Assembly: GCF_004153455.1 (NCBI RefSeq)
Contig: NZ_SDQE01000012.1
Span: 90,806-154,805 of the forward strand
Length of the DNA: 64,000 bases
Source of the DNA: Allopusillimonas ginsengisoli
GTDB lineage: Bacteria; Pseudomonadota; Gammaproteobacteria; Burkholderiales; Burkholderiaceae_B
Direction of reading: 5' to 3'
The position numbers and the translations under genes are program-made. The notes beneath the pieces were generated by a model. It did no database searches. It had not been told where the DNA came from and saw only the letters and a list, made by a program, of their open reading frames with translations. Positions 44,464 through 53,235 of the stretch are shown in pieces; the first letter of the stretch is position 1, and the number at the start of each line of letters is the position of its first letter.

Positions 44464-45630
44464 ATGAATTTCCAATTGACCGCCGACCAAGAGTCCATTC
44501 GAGACTCGATTAAGAAAATTTGCAGCCAGTACGACGACGCGTACTGGCTTAAGCGTGACCGGGAAGGCGGTTTCCCGGAAGAGTTCGCAGCGAGTCTGGC
44601 GAAAGATGGCTGGCTCGGTATCTGTATCCCAGAGGAGTACGGCGGCTCGGGTTTGAATATTGCCGACGCCGCAGTGATGATGCGCACCATTGCGGAAACT
44701 GGCTCGGGGATGTCCGGTGCGTCAGCGGTGCACATCAATGTGTTTGGTCTCAACCCTGTGGTTGTGTTCGGTACCGAAGAGCAGAAAAGGCGGATGCTTC
44801 CACCGATGGCGCGGGGCGAGGTCAAAACTTGTTTTGGGGTTACCGAGCCCAATACAGGTCTTAATACCACTCAACTGAAAGTTCGTGCGATCCGCAAGGG
44901 CGACAAATACATTGTTGATGGCACCAAGGTTTGGATCTCCACTGCGCAGGCGGCGCAAAAGATACTACTGCTGGCTCGTACCACGCCTCTGGAGGAGGTT
45001 AAGGCTCCGACTCATGGACTGTCGCTTTTCTACACTGATTTTGACCGCTCACGTGTGCAAGTGCATGAGATCGAGAAGATGGGACGCAAGTGTGTGGATT
45101 CGAACGAGCTTTTCTTTGAAGGGTACGAAGTGCCCGCGGAAGACCTCATTGGCGAGGAGGGGCGTGGTTTCGAATACATCTTGCATGGCATGAATCCAGA
45201 GCGCGTTCTCATTGCAGCCGAGGCTGTGGGTCTGGGCAAACTCGCACTAGAGCGAGCAACTGCTTACGCCAAGGAGCGTGTAGTTTTTAATCGTCCCATT
45301 GGTCGCAATCAGGGGATTCAACACCCACTGGCGCGTAACTGGATGGAGCTCGAGGCGGCTTGGCTCATGGTGATGCAGGCTGCATGGTTGTATGACAATG
45401 GCCAGCCTTGCGGAGCTGCCGCCAACGCAGCCAAATTTCTTGCGGCTGAAGCCGGGTTCAAGGCTTGTGAGCGAGCTGTCATGACGCACGGAGGTTTCGG
45501 CTACGCAAAAGAGTACCAGGTTGAGCGTTACATGCGAGAAATCATGATCCCGCGCATTGCGCCAATCAGTCCGGAGCTGATCATGTGCTTCATCGCCGAG
45601 AAGGTATTAGGGCTGCCCAAGTCCTATTAA
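44464..45630 (+). CDS. Acyl-CoA dehydrogenase
   Basis: A 388-aa FAD-dependent acyl-CoA dehydrogenase with FGVTEPNTGLNTTQ and KVWISTAQAA. The usual C-terminal YEGT glutamate is replaced (RIAPISPEL). A Glu in GMNPERVLIAAE sits where isovaleryl-CoA dehydrogenase keeps its base, so the enzyme is probably active with a branched or dicarboxylic short-chain substrate. An acyl-CoA dehydrogenase also accompanies the Pseudomonas itaconate genes. Methylsuccinyl-CoA is one candidate substrate, by inference only. Confidence 0.88.
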   Translation: MNFQLTADQESIRDSIKKICSQYDDAYWLKRDREGGFPEEFAASLAKDGWLGICIPEEYGGSGLNIADAAVMMRTIAETGSGMSGASAVHINVFGLNPVVVFGTEEQKRRMLPPMARGEVKTCFGVTEPNTGLNTTQLKVRAIRKGDKYIVDGTKVWISTAQAAQKILLLARTTPLEEVKAPTHGLSLFYTDFDRSRVQVHEIEKMGRKCVDSNELFFEGYEVPAEDLIGEEGRGFEYILHGMNPERVLIAAEAVGLGKLALERATAYAKERVVFNRPIGRNQGIQHPLARNWMELEAAWLMVMQAAWLYDNGQPCGAAANAAKFLAAEAGFKACERAVMTHGGFGYAKEYQVERYMREIMIPRIAPISPELIMCFIAEKVLGLPKSY

Positions 45631-45917
45631 GACAAGAGGACTCGGGGTAGTCGCGTGGGCGCAAGATCCCTTGGATGAGCACGTTGCTTCACAGCGCTGG
45701 TCGGTGACCGAGCAAGACGGCTCTTCTCATGACCGATAGCGGCCATTCTCTTGTATCTCGAGAGCTAGGCTAACAAGCCGCCGTGTCGTTGTGAGCCATT
45801 ACCTCACATTAATGAAGTGGCATTCATCTTGAAGGATTGCGACGCCGAGCAGAAGGTGCCTGGGCGCGCGATTGTTAATTGGTCAAAACCGACAACGAAA
45901 GGCTGGGTGAGCAATCT

Positions 45918-46505
45918 ATGGGTTCATTACGTTTTATTGCCCGCCGCATCATGGGTGGAGTCACGTTGATTATTGCGGTGGTGGTATTGAATTTCTTTTT
46001 ACTATCTGCTGCGCCAGGAGATGTTGCGGATATGCTTGCCACGCAGGCGGGCGGAGCAACGACTGAACAAATCGATAACATCCGAAAGGAAATGGGACTT
46101 GATAGAACCGTCTTCCGGCAAATGCTCATCTAAGTAAGCAAGGTGACAAGAAGGGATTTGGGCCAATCGCTTTTCTATAACGAGTCGGTGGCCTATCTGA
46201 TTGCAGAACGCATCCCGAACACGATGCTCTTAGTGCTGTCGGCCATGCTCATTGTCGTTGTGTTCGGGACGCTTCTTGGTGTTCTTTCCGCCTATAAGCC
46301 CAAGGGAATACTGAGTTTTGGTGTGACCATTTTCTCTCTGGTGGGCTTCGCCGTCCCGGTATTCTGGAGCGGCACGGTCTTGCTTATCGTCTTTGCCTAT
46401 TGGTTTCCTATTTTCCCGCCTCGGGCATGTACAACATCGGTGAACATCCTACCGGCTGGGACGCTGTCTGGCAGGTCGGGCATCACCTCATTCTGCCGGT
46501 TATCT
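45918..46505 (+). pseudogene. OppB/DppB-type ABC permease, broken and truncated
   Basis: The 5' half of a dipeptide/oligopeptide permease: MGSLRFIARRIMGGVTLIIAV, then RKEMGLDRTVFRQML. A TAA at 46131-46133 sits in frame where the family has Tyr, followed in the same frame by RDLGQSLFYNESVAYLI and further helices. Near 46418 one base is missing: the protein continues in another frame as FPASGMYNIGEHPTGWD to about 46505. There an IS66 tail replaces the rest. No partner opp genes remain. The 287 nt before it, after the dehydrogenase gene, hold nothing I can name. Confidence 0.85.
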
Positions 46506-46837
46506 CACCATCCCATCAATCAAATCGAAGAGCTGTTGCCGTGGCGCCTGGGCCTGCAAAACGAAAGCCTGCCCAAGGCAGCATAGTCACTTCTGATCAT
46601 CTGCGTATTGAAGCGCTGATCAAGAAGGGCGAGGGCCATGTCATGATTGGCGCCATCGAGTCGGTGTGCAATGCAACGGTTGCCTATGACGGAAAGCAAG
46701 CCCTAGCGATACTGCGTTACCGGTCAGACGAATCTCTGGCCCCGATCTTGAAACGTCTGGATGCTGCCATTGTCACCGCGCAAGACAGTGGCGACCGTGT
46801 CCATGAATGGAATCAGCCAGGAACCAAGTGGACCTAA
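46506..46837 (+). mobile_element. IS66-type element remnant (tnpC tail plus small ORF)
   Basis: From 46506 the frame reads HPINQIEELLPWRL and stops at 46586, the C-terminal signature of IS66 TnpC. It is followed in another frame by a small coding-like stretch (about 46590-46837; LRIEALIKKGEGHVMIGAIE, then VHEWNQPGTKW) that may be an element passenger. I do not know its family. A GTCAAGAC-rich stretch at 46848-46859 could be near the element end. The rest of the element is absent. Confidence 0.6.
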
Positions 46838-46879
46838 GCCTTAGGCCGTCAAGACGGTCCTGGAATGACGCTTATTCCT

Positions 46880-47040
46880 CATCTTGGATCGGAACTGCTT
46901 ATGCAGACAGCAGCTCTCAAGGCGACGCACATTCCTTATCAAGGCGGTGGGCCAGCGCTAAATTCCGTCCTTTCAGGGCAAACTGAATTTCTGTTTTCAA
47001 GCATCATGCCAGTCCTTTCAAAAAATTTGTCGAAGATGAG
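46880..47040 (+). pseudogene. Fragment of a Bug-type solute-binding protein
   Basis: The open stretch reads PHLGSELLMQTAALKATHIPYQGGGPALNSVLSG and QTEFLFSS, the central part of a TctC-family receptor (compare LHVPYKGGAPAVMDLL in the intact gene at 58188). Both ends are missing. It abuts the IS66 remnant on the left, so part of this gene was probably removed together with the end of the permease by an IS-linked deletion. From 47040 to 47148 nothing recognisable remains. Confidence 0.75.
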
Positions 47041-47148
47041 CACTATCCCGCTGATCGTTATCAATTTTCCTCCACGCTGGTCCGGGAGAAGTGGCGGCGA
47101 CGTTCAGTCAGGCCCACTCTTCCAAGGGACCTTTCTGCGTTTTGCGCT

Positions 47149-48105
47149 TCACTGCTGCTTTACGTTATCAACGATCTTTTGATACTTGCTTACTTCTTCT
47201 TTAATGTACGTGTCGAATTTGATAGGCGGAAGATACTTGAGGGTAATACCCTGGGCCTTCAGTGGTTCAGCCAGATCGCCCTTGTCATTGATCTCTTTAA
47301 TCGTCCTGGACAGGATATCTATGGCGTCTGCTGGTACGCCGTGGCGTACCAGAACCCCGTACCATATTCCATACTCCACGCCGTTCAAGCCTGCCTCTTC
47401 TGCTGTCGGCACATCAGGAATCAATGGGGACCGCGCGCTGTCCATGACGGCGACGCCATTCAGATCGTGCGCTCGGAGCAGGGCGAGCGGGGTGGCAATG
47501 GGCGGGCAGGCGAAATCAATGCGGCCCGCGCGGACTTCGGCCACATATTCATTTGAGCCCTTGTATGGGATGTGAAGGGGCTTGATGCCGGCTGCAGCAG
47601 AAAAGTATTCGCAAGCCAGATGCGCTGCGCTGCCTACTCCTGCAGACCCATACGTCAACTCTTTGCTCTTGGCTTGTTTGATTAGGTCGCTCAGTGTGTT
47701 GATGCCCGCCTGGGAATTTGTGATCACCAGGGTTGGAGTGCTGCCCAGCAATGCAACGCCAGAAAAATCATTGAGCGTGTCGTATGGAATCTTCGGATTC
47801 AGCGCCGGCGCTGCTGCGAACGAAGAGGAGACGAACATGACTGTATATCCGTCGGCGGTACTGCTGGCAACATGCTGGGCTGCCACAGTTCCACCCGCGC
47901 CCGGTTTGTTTTCGACGACGAAAGACTGTCCCAGGCGCTGGGAAAGTTCCTCAGCATACTTTCTTGCTATCAGATCGGTGACTGTACCGGGCGGAAAGGG
48001 TACAACGACACGAACTGTTTTATCTGGATAGGCTAAGGCTGACTCAGATGCGAGGGCGAGGGTGATGCTCAATACGAGCGGAGCGAGGACTGTGAAGCGC
48101 GCCAT
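47149..48105 (-). CDS. Bug-type (TctC) periplasmic solute-binding protein
   Basis: A 318-aa receptor with a signal peptide (cleavage near ESALA-YPDK) and the Bug opening YPDKTVRVVVPFPPG. It then has ENKPGAGGTVAAQHVA and LHIPYKGSNEYVAEVRAG. Same strand as and 40 nt downstream of the ALDH gene, so one operon. No TctA/TctB membrane partner is present. Likely ligand a carboxylate that enters the neighbouring pathway. Confidence 0.9.
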   Translation of the reverse strand: MARFTVLAPLVLSITLALASESALAYPDKTVRVVVPFPPGTVTDLIARKYAEELSQRLGQSFVVENKPGAGGTVAAQHVASSTADGYTVMFVSSSFAAAPALNPKIPYDTLNDFSGVALLGSTPTLVITNSQAGINTLSDLIKQAKSKELTYGSAGVGSAAHLACEYFSAAAGIKPLHIPYKGSNEYVAEVRAGRIDFACPPIATPLALLRAHDLNGVAVMDSARSPLIPDVPTAEEAGLNGVEYGIWYGVLVRHGVPADAIDILSRTIKEINDKGDLAEPLKAQGITLKYLPPIKFDTYIKEEVSKYQKIVDNVKQQ

Positions 48106-48145
48106 AAGTGTCTCCTGAAATAATCTTTATAGGGTGATTGCCGGC

Positions 48146-49627
48146 TCAGGTATTGCTGAAATCGAGCGTGATGCTTTTTCTTTGTGTGAAGCTTTCGAGC
48201 ATTCCCTCAAGGGAGAATTCTCGTCCGAAGCCGCTTTCTTTCATGCCGCCGAATGAAATCCCGGCACCGGGAGCGGTTCCGCTATTTACCTGTATCCATC
48301 CAGCATCAATAGCGGATGAGCAGCGCATTGCTTCGCCCAATTGGGTTGTCCAGATATAGGCAGCAAGGCCATAGTGCGTGTCGTTGGCCATTTCCAGAAC
48401 TTCACTTTCATCGGACCAGGGAATGGCGACCAGTACGGGGCCGAATATTTCCTCTCTGGCGACTCTCCAACTGTTGTGGACACCAGATATCAGTGTGGGC
48501 AGCGCGAAGTAGCCTTCGCTCAGGTTTCCCTGTCGCGGAGATTCTCCGCCCGAGAGTAGTCGGGCTGATGGTTCCGCGAGGCCGCACCGGACATAGTCAT
48601 TTACTTTCGTATATTGCCGGTCATTGATCAGCGCCCCCATGTCTGTTGATTCCTCCAGCGGATCTCCGACTACGAGGCGGTTCAGCCTGGTTGCGAGCTT
48701 GTCCAGAAATGCATCATAGATTTCGCGATGAACAAATAGCCGCGAGCCAGCTGTGCATGACTGGCTCTGTCTTGTAAAGCGCATCGCAGCCATGACCCCG
48801 TCCACCGCCCAATCGCTGTCTGCACTGGGAAATACGATGGACGGGCTTTTCCCTCCCAACTCCAAAGAAACAGGAATGATCTTTTCTGCTGCGGCCCGCA
48901 TGATAGCCTTGCCTGTTTCGGTGGAGCCGGTAAAGCTGATTTTCCTGACTTCGGGATGCGCTGTCAGGTGCGCCCCCGTTTCTTTCCCATAGCCGGTAAT
49001 GCAGTTGACAACCCCCGGGGGGAGGAAGCGATTGCAAATAGCCGACAGTTTCAATGCGCTGAGGGGAGCATCTTCTGCGGCCTTGACGACAATCGTGTTG
49101 CCCACGGCGATGGCCGAAGCGATTTTGACAGCGGCTGCCGCGACTGGAGAGTTCCAGGGGATGATGGCTGCCACCACACCGAGTGGCTCTCTCACGGTAT
49201 ATGACAGCTTGCCGGCGGATAGTGGCACTGTTTCTCCCTTGGCTTCGCTCGCCACACCAGCGTAGTAGCGGAAGATGCCAACGGCTCCGGCTGCCTCTGG
49301 CCGTGCGGCAGTTCTGAGGGCATTGCCGGTTTCGGTCGCGAGCAGCGTGGCCAGCGCCTCAGCTTCTGCTTCAATGCAGTCCGCGATCTTGAGCATAGCC
49401 TCGGCTCGCTCCTTCGCAGGCCAATGGCGCCATCCTCTGAAGGCCTTTGCTGCCGCATCGACTGCCTTGCCCACGTCAGCCGTGCTGGCGTGTGGGACTT
49501 TTGCGATAGTCGTTTGGAATGCAGGGTTTAGGACGTCAATGGTTGTATCGTCCTGGGCGACGACTTCCAGCCCGTTGACCCACATCTTGTAGAGGGGGGC
49601 ATCTCCTTCTGGCAGGTTCGATGACAC
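48146..49627 (-). CDS. Aldehyde dehydrogenase
   Basis: A 493-aa ALDH with nucleophile Cys291 (RQSQSCTAGS), base Glu256 (LELGGK), PWNSPV and the FTGSTETGK cofactor loop. Divergent from the GMC oxidoreductase gene with 98 nt between. A TTGTAATACAA palindrome there suggests joint control. Likely to oxidise the aldehyde made by the GMC enzyme, by inference from divergence. Confidence 0.9.
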   Translation of the reverse strand: MSSNLPEGDAPLYKMWVNGLEVVAQDDTTIDVLNPAFQTTIAKVPHASTADVGKAVDAAAKAFRGWRHWPAKERAEAMLKIADCIEAEAEALATLLATETGNALRTAARPEAAGAVGIFRYYAGVASEAKGETVPLSAGKLSYTVREPLGVVAAIIPWNSPVAAAAVKIASAIAVGNTIVVKAAEDAPLSALKLSAICNRFLPPGVVNCITGYGKETGAHLTAHPEVRKISFTGSTETGKAIMRAAAEKIIPVSLELGGKSPSIVFPSADSDWAVDGVMAAMRFTRQSQSCTAGSRLFVHREIYDAFLDKLATRLNRLVVGDPLEESTDMGALINDRQYTKVNDYVRCGLAEPSARLLSGGESPRQGNLSEGYFALPTLISGVHNSWRVAREEIFGPVLVAIPWSDESEVLEMANDTHYGLAAYIWTTQLGEAMRCSSAIDAGWIQVNSGTAPGAGISFGGMKESGFGREFSLEGMLESFTQRKSITLDFSNT

Positions 49628-49657
49628 TTGGATCTCCTATATTGTTACTTGATCATT

Positions 49658-49668
49658 TTGTAATACAA
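49658..49668. promoter_or_regulatory. Candidate GntR operator between ALDH and GMC genes
   Basis: TTGTA-A-TACAA, a perfect inverted repeat of the type bound by FCD-class GntR regulators (TTGT-N3-ACAA). Related sites occur at 52327 and 55876-55910, next to the GntR gene. Confidence 0.55.
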
Positions 49669-49725
49669 TAGTACTATTTTGATGTGGTTTCATTCTAATG
49701 TCAATAAAGTTTGGTGGGGACGAAT

Positions 49726-51339
49726 GTGAATAAGCAGCAAAGCTTTGATTACATTGTTGTTGGTGGTGGGTCAGCAGGCTGTGTCATCGCAAGCCGCCTA
49801 TCCGAGCAGCGCAATGTGCGGGTATTGCTCCTGGAGGCTGGGGGAGGAGACGGCAGGAAGTTCTGGACGAAAATCCCATTGGGCGTTGGGAAGCTGGTCA
49901 ATGATCCGACATGTCTATGGGAAGCGAGTGCTGGGCCCGAGGCCTCGCTTGGCCAGCGGTCTGTGCGCTGGATGAGCGGCCGCATCATGGGTGGCGGAAG
50001 TTCCGTCAACGGCATGTTGGCTGTGAGAGGAAACCCCTCGCGCTACGATGACTGGGAAAATGAGGCTTGCCCTGGAATGGGTTATGAGAAGCTGCTTCCT
50101 TATTTTAAGAAGCTCGAGACTTGTGATTTTTCTTCTTCAGAAAAGCGTGGCAAGAATGGGCCCATTGGCATATCCCGTATCGAACCCGAGCCCGTCGGTG
50201 CTGCTTTTATGAGTGCTTGCAAGGGTGTCGGGCTTGAGCGCCTTGAGGATTTCAACAGCGATTTTCGGGAGGGGGCGACATTCATGCAGGCCTCGATAAG
50301 GCGAGGTCGTCGAATGAGTGCTTCAAAGGGATATATAGATCCAGTCCGCTCCAGAAGCAATCTGGTTGTAAAAGAGAATGTGGTTGTTCGTCGCATACTG
50401 TTTGACGGGCTGCGGGCCACGGGCGTGGAGGTCGAAGAGGGTGGCCAACATGGTCAGTACCTGGTCAGCAAGGAAGTCATTCTTTGCGCTGGTGCAATTC
50501 GCTCGCCGCAAATACTTGAGTTGAGCGGAATCGGCTCGGCTAGCGTCCTTGAAAAATTTGGCATTTCGCCTATCTTGAATCTTCCTGGCGTGGGAAAGAA
50601 TCTCCAGGATCACTACATGGTCCGGGTGTGTTTCAGGAGCACGGTGCCATTGACCATCTACGACTTTCTCAACAGCAACATGTACAAGGCGCGTGAGCTG
50701 GCGAAGTATCTTGCTTCCAGAAGCGGGATGTTTGCCTGCGGATCGTTGACTGCCATGGCTTTTCAGAAAAGCGATCCGGGTATTCCTTATCCAGACATCC
50801 GGATCCAGCTCGGGTTGTCAAGCGGAGCGCAACGTGTGTCCAAGAATGAGAATTCTGGCCTGGACCCGTTCTCGGCTTTCCATATAGGCGGCTATTACAT
50901 TCATCCTCATTCACGGGGCGAACTGCATATACAGAGTGTTGATCCGCGCGTATCCCCGAAGATTGCCGCGAACTACCTGCAGACAGAACAGGATCAGAAA
51001 ATAATAGTGGACATAGTCAGAAGGATACGCGCCATTGCGCAACAGTCGCCGCTGAAGGAACAGATAAAGGAAGAGATACGGCCTGGGCCTTCGGTAATTG
51101 ATGACGCGGAGATTCTCCAGTATGCAAAAAGCACAGGAGACACTTGCTGGCACCCGCTGGGAACCTGCCGTATGGGTCAGGGGCCTCTCAGTGTGGTAGA
51201 CCACGAGTTTCGCGTGCGAGGCATAGAAGGCGTACGCGTGGCAGATGCATCCGTCGCGCCATTCCAGGTCTCCAGCAATACCAATATCCCGACAATTGCT
51301 GTAGCCGAGCGCGCGGCAGACGTTATCCGGGGCGCTTAA
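49726..51339 (+). CDS. GMC-family FAD oxidoreductase (choline dehydrogenase-like)
   Basis: A 537-aa flavoprotein that oxidises an alcohol to the aldehyde. The N-terminal dinucleotide motif is VVGGGSAGCVIASRL, followed by the GMC signature region GRIMGGGSSVNGM and the C-terminal active site CWHPLGTCRMG, with Asn in SNTNIPTIAVAERAAD as second catalytic residue. I choose the GTG at 49726 (GGGGA 5 nt upstream); a TTG at 49711 is possible. Relatives act on choline, polyethylene glycol, HMF and aryl alcohols. The substrate here is unknown. Confidence 0.9.
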   Translation: MNKQQSFDYIVVGGGSAGCVIASRLSEQRNVRVLLLEAGGGDGRKFWTKIPLGVGKLVNDPTCLWEASAGPEASLGQRSVRWMSGRIMGGGSSVNGMLAVRGNPSRYDDWENEACPGMGYEKLLPYFKKLETCDFSSSEKRGKNGPIGISRIEPEPVGAAFMSACKGVGLERLEDFNSDFREGATFMQASIRRGRRMSASKGYIDPVRSRSNLVVKENVVVRRILFDGLRATGVEVEEGGQHGQYLVSKEVILCAGAIRSPQILELSGIGSASVLEKFGISPILNLPGVGKNLQDHYMVRVCFRSTVPLTIYDFLNSNMYKARELAKYLASRSGMFACGSLTAMAFQKSDPGIPYPDIRIQLGLSSGAQRVSKNENSGLDPFSAFHIGGYYIHPHSRGELHIQSVDPRVSPKIAANYLQTEQDQKIIVDIVRRIRAIAQQSPLKEQIKEEIRPGPSVIDDAEILQYAKSTGDTCWHPLGTCRMGQGPLSVVDHEFRVRGIEGVRVADASVAPFQVSSNTNIPTIAVAERAADVIRGA

Positions 51340-51371
51340 GTCCAACATTATTGCTCATAGGCCAACTGCAT

Positions 51372-52178
51372 ATGGATCCCATTTATGAAGTGTTCGCGGT
51401 TCGATACGCCACTTACCGGCAGAGATTGCGAAGCGAGAACTTCCTGCCTGTCGATGAACACGATTCAGGGCTGATGCCGCTGGACTACTACGTATGGTTG
51501 CTGCGATCCCCCTCTCGCACGATACTGGTAGATACAGGCTTCAATAAAGCAGGCGCGGCAGCCAGGAATCGCCAGCAGCTGCGATGCCCCATTGAGGCAC
51601 TGCAGCTGCTCGGTGTGGCCCCCGCGGATATCGACGATGTGATCATTACGCATTTGCACTACGATCACGCAGGTAATCTGGACAAAATCCCAAAGGCGAG
51701 ATTCCATATACAGGACAAGGAGGTTGAGTTCGCTACCGGGCGCTGCATGTGCCACGCTCCGCTGCGCTTTGCCTATTCGCCCGAAGATGTGTCGAGCCTG
51801 ATTCGCAAACTGTACGCGGGTCGTGTTGTATTTCATGATGGATATGGGGAGGTGGCTCCTGGCGTGGAGCTGATGCATATCGGCGGCCATACCAAGGGCT
51901 TGCAGGCCGTGCGTGTAAAAACCCAAAGAGGCTGGGTTGTGCTGGCGTCCGATGCAAGCCACTTTTATGAGAATCTGGAGTGCGCCAGGCCATTTCCTCT
52001 GGTCACGGATGTGGTGGAAATGCTTGACGGCTTCGGTAGCCTTGTAAAAGCTGCAGAATCCTCATCTCATGTGATTCCGGGGCATGACCCATTGGTGATG
52101 GAGCGGTATCCCACATCTCCTCAAGATCCGGAAGGAATCGCATTGCTCCACTTGTCGCCGATTGCGCTTGGCCAGTAA
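51372..52178 (+). CDS. Metallo-beta-lactamase-fold hydrolase, AHL-lactonase-like
   Basis: A 268-aa MBL-fold hydrolase with the zinc motif HLHYDH (THLHYDHAGNLD), a later IGGHTKGLQ and DASHFYENL, and the C-terminal IPGHDPLV. Overall nearest the N-acyl-homoserine lactonase-like subgroup (AttM/AiiB type). It follows the GMC gene by 32 nt. In a catabolic setting it more likely opens a lactone or ester intermediate than quenches signalling, but the sequence does not settle this. Confidence 0.85.
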   Translation: MDPIYEVFAVRYATYRQRLRSENFLPVDEHDSGLMPLDYYVWLLRSPSRTILVDTGFNKAGAAARNRQQLRCPIEALQLLGVAPADIDDVIITHLHYDHAGNLDKIPKARFHIQDKEVEFATGRCMCHAPLRFAYSPEDVSSLIRKLYAGRVVFHDGYGEVAPGVELMHIGGHTKGLQAVRVKTQRGWVVLASDASHFYENLECARPFPLVTDVVEMLDGFGSLVKAAESSSHVIPGHDPLVMERYPTSPQDPEGIALLHLSPIALGQ

Positions 52179-52321
52179 CGAGTCACGCTGCAGTGGTGCG
52201 CGATGTTTGTTTGTCCATCCAGGCAATCAGGCATGCTGCTGAACCAGCGTAGCTGCACTTGATAGCATCTCAAATTACTTCAAGACCGTTTTTAGAAATA
52301 GGGAAAGCCCTTACTTTTTTA

Positions 52322-52349
52322 TTGACATATTGTATGGCAATATTATAAA
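52322..52349 (+). promoter_or_regulatory. Sigma70-type promoter of the ABC transporter operon with an operator in the spacer
   Basis: TTGACA (52322-52327), 16-nt spacer, TATAAA (52344-52349). The spacer is filled by the inverted repeat ATATTG-TATGG-CAATAT (52327-52343). A repressor bound there would exclude RNA polymerase. The 21 nt from 52329 to 52349 are identical to 55890-55910 in front of the carboxymuconolactone decarboxylase-like gene. ATG is at 52404. Confidence 0.65.
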
Positions 52350-52403
52350 TAATTGACTGTGTATGGCAAATGGTTTGAAACGTGTTTCTGTTGGGAGAGC
52401 GAG

Positions 52404-53225
52404 ATGTCGAATGCACCATCGTCGAGTGTCATGGCACCGGCGGTTGCATCGAAGAGGAAGGCGAGCCTTTCCTTGGGGATGTGGAAATACCTGGTACCGC
52501 TGGTGCTGCTTGCACTGTGGCAACTGTCGTCGTCGCTGGGCTGGGTGGATGAGTACATCCTCCCAGCGCCATCCGTGGTGGTGCTGACGTTTATTGATTT
52601 GCTGGCCAGTGGCCAACTAGTTCGTGACGTTGGGATCAGTGCGTTGCGAGTGATAGAGGGCTTCTTTCTGGCGGCCGCTGTTGGTTTGGGGCTTGGCCTG
52701 GCAATGGGCTTGTCGCCCAGGTTCAATGCCGCGTCGGATTTCATCCTGAAGGTCTTCAAACCTATTCCGCCCATAGCCTGGATCCCGCTCGCGATTCTTT
52801 GGCTGGGGCTGGGCGAGGCTGCGAAGGTATTCATCATTTTTATTGGGGCTGTTTTCCCGATTCTCTTCAACACGCTGGACGCGATCAGGCAAACCGATGG
52901 CCGCTTTGTCGACCTGGCGAAGGTTCTTGAGCTCAAGCGTGGGAGCTTTGTTCGGAGAATCATTCTACCGGGGGCGCTTCCACAGATCATGACTGGTTTG
53001 AGAATCGGTATAACCATAGCCTGGATGTGCGTGGTGGCTGCCGAGCTGATTGCTGCCAGCAGTGGTGTCGGCTATTTGATCATGCAGGCGCGAGCGCTCG
53101 CACAAAGCGACGTTGTCATTGTCGGAATGCTTGTGACTGGCTTGCTGGGGAAGCTGACCGACGACGCATTGCGCCATTTGGAAAAGAGATTTGTTAAATG
53201 GCGTCAGGATTTCTCAGGTGTGTAA
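52404..53225 (+). CDS. ABC transporter permease, TauC/SsuC type
   Basis: A 273-aa inner-membrane permease of the nitrate/sulfonate/taurine family with about six hydrophobic segments and the EAA-type coupling loop near DLAKVLELKRGSFVRRIILPGALPQI. ATG at 52404 after GGGAGAGCGAG. Transporters of this family also carry phthalate and other aromatic carboxylates in Burkholderiales, which would suit the neighbouring catabolic genes. Followed 10 nt later by the ATPase gene. Confidence 0.9.
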   Translation: MSNAPSSSVMAPAVASKRKASLSLGMWKYLVPLVLLALWQLSSSLGWVDEYILPAPSVVVLTFIDLLASGQLVRDVGISALRVIEGFFLAAAVGLGLGLAMGLSPRFNAASDFILKVFKPIPPIAWIPLAILWLGLGEAAKVFIIFIGAVFPILFNTLDAIRQTDGRFVDLAKVLELKRGSFVRRIILPGALPQIMTGLRIGITIAWMCVVAAELIAASSGVGYLIMQARALAQSDVVIVGMLVTGLLGKLTDDALRHLEKRFVKWRQDFSGV

Positions 53226-53235
53226 AGGAAACGAG

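Noticed and set aside
51372..52178. Quorum-quenching AHL lactonase
   Set aside because: The MBL subgroup matches, but there is no quorum-sensing context and the gene sits in a catabolic operon; kept as a general lactonase-like hydrolase.
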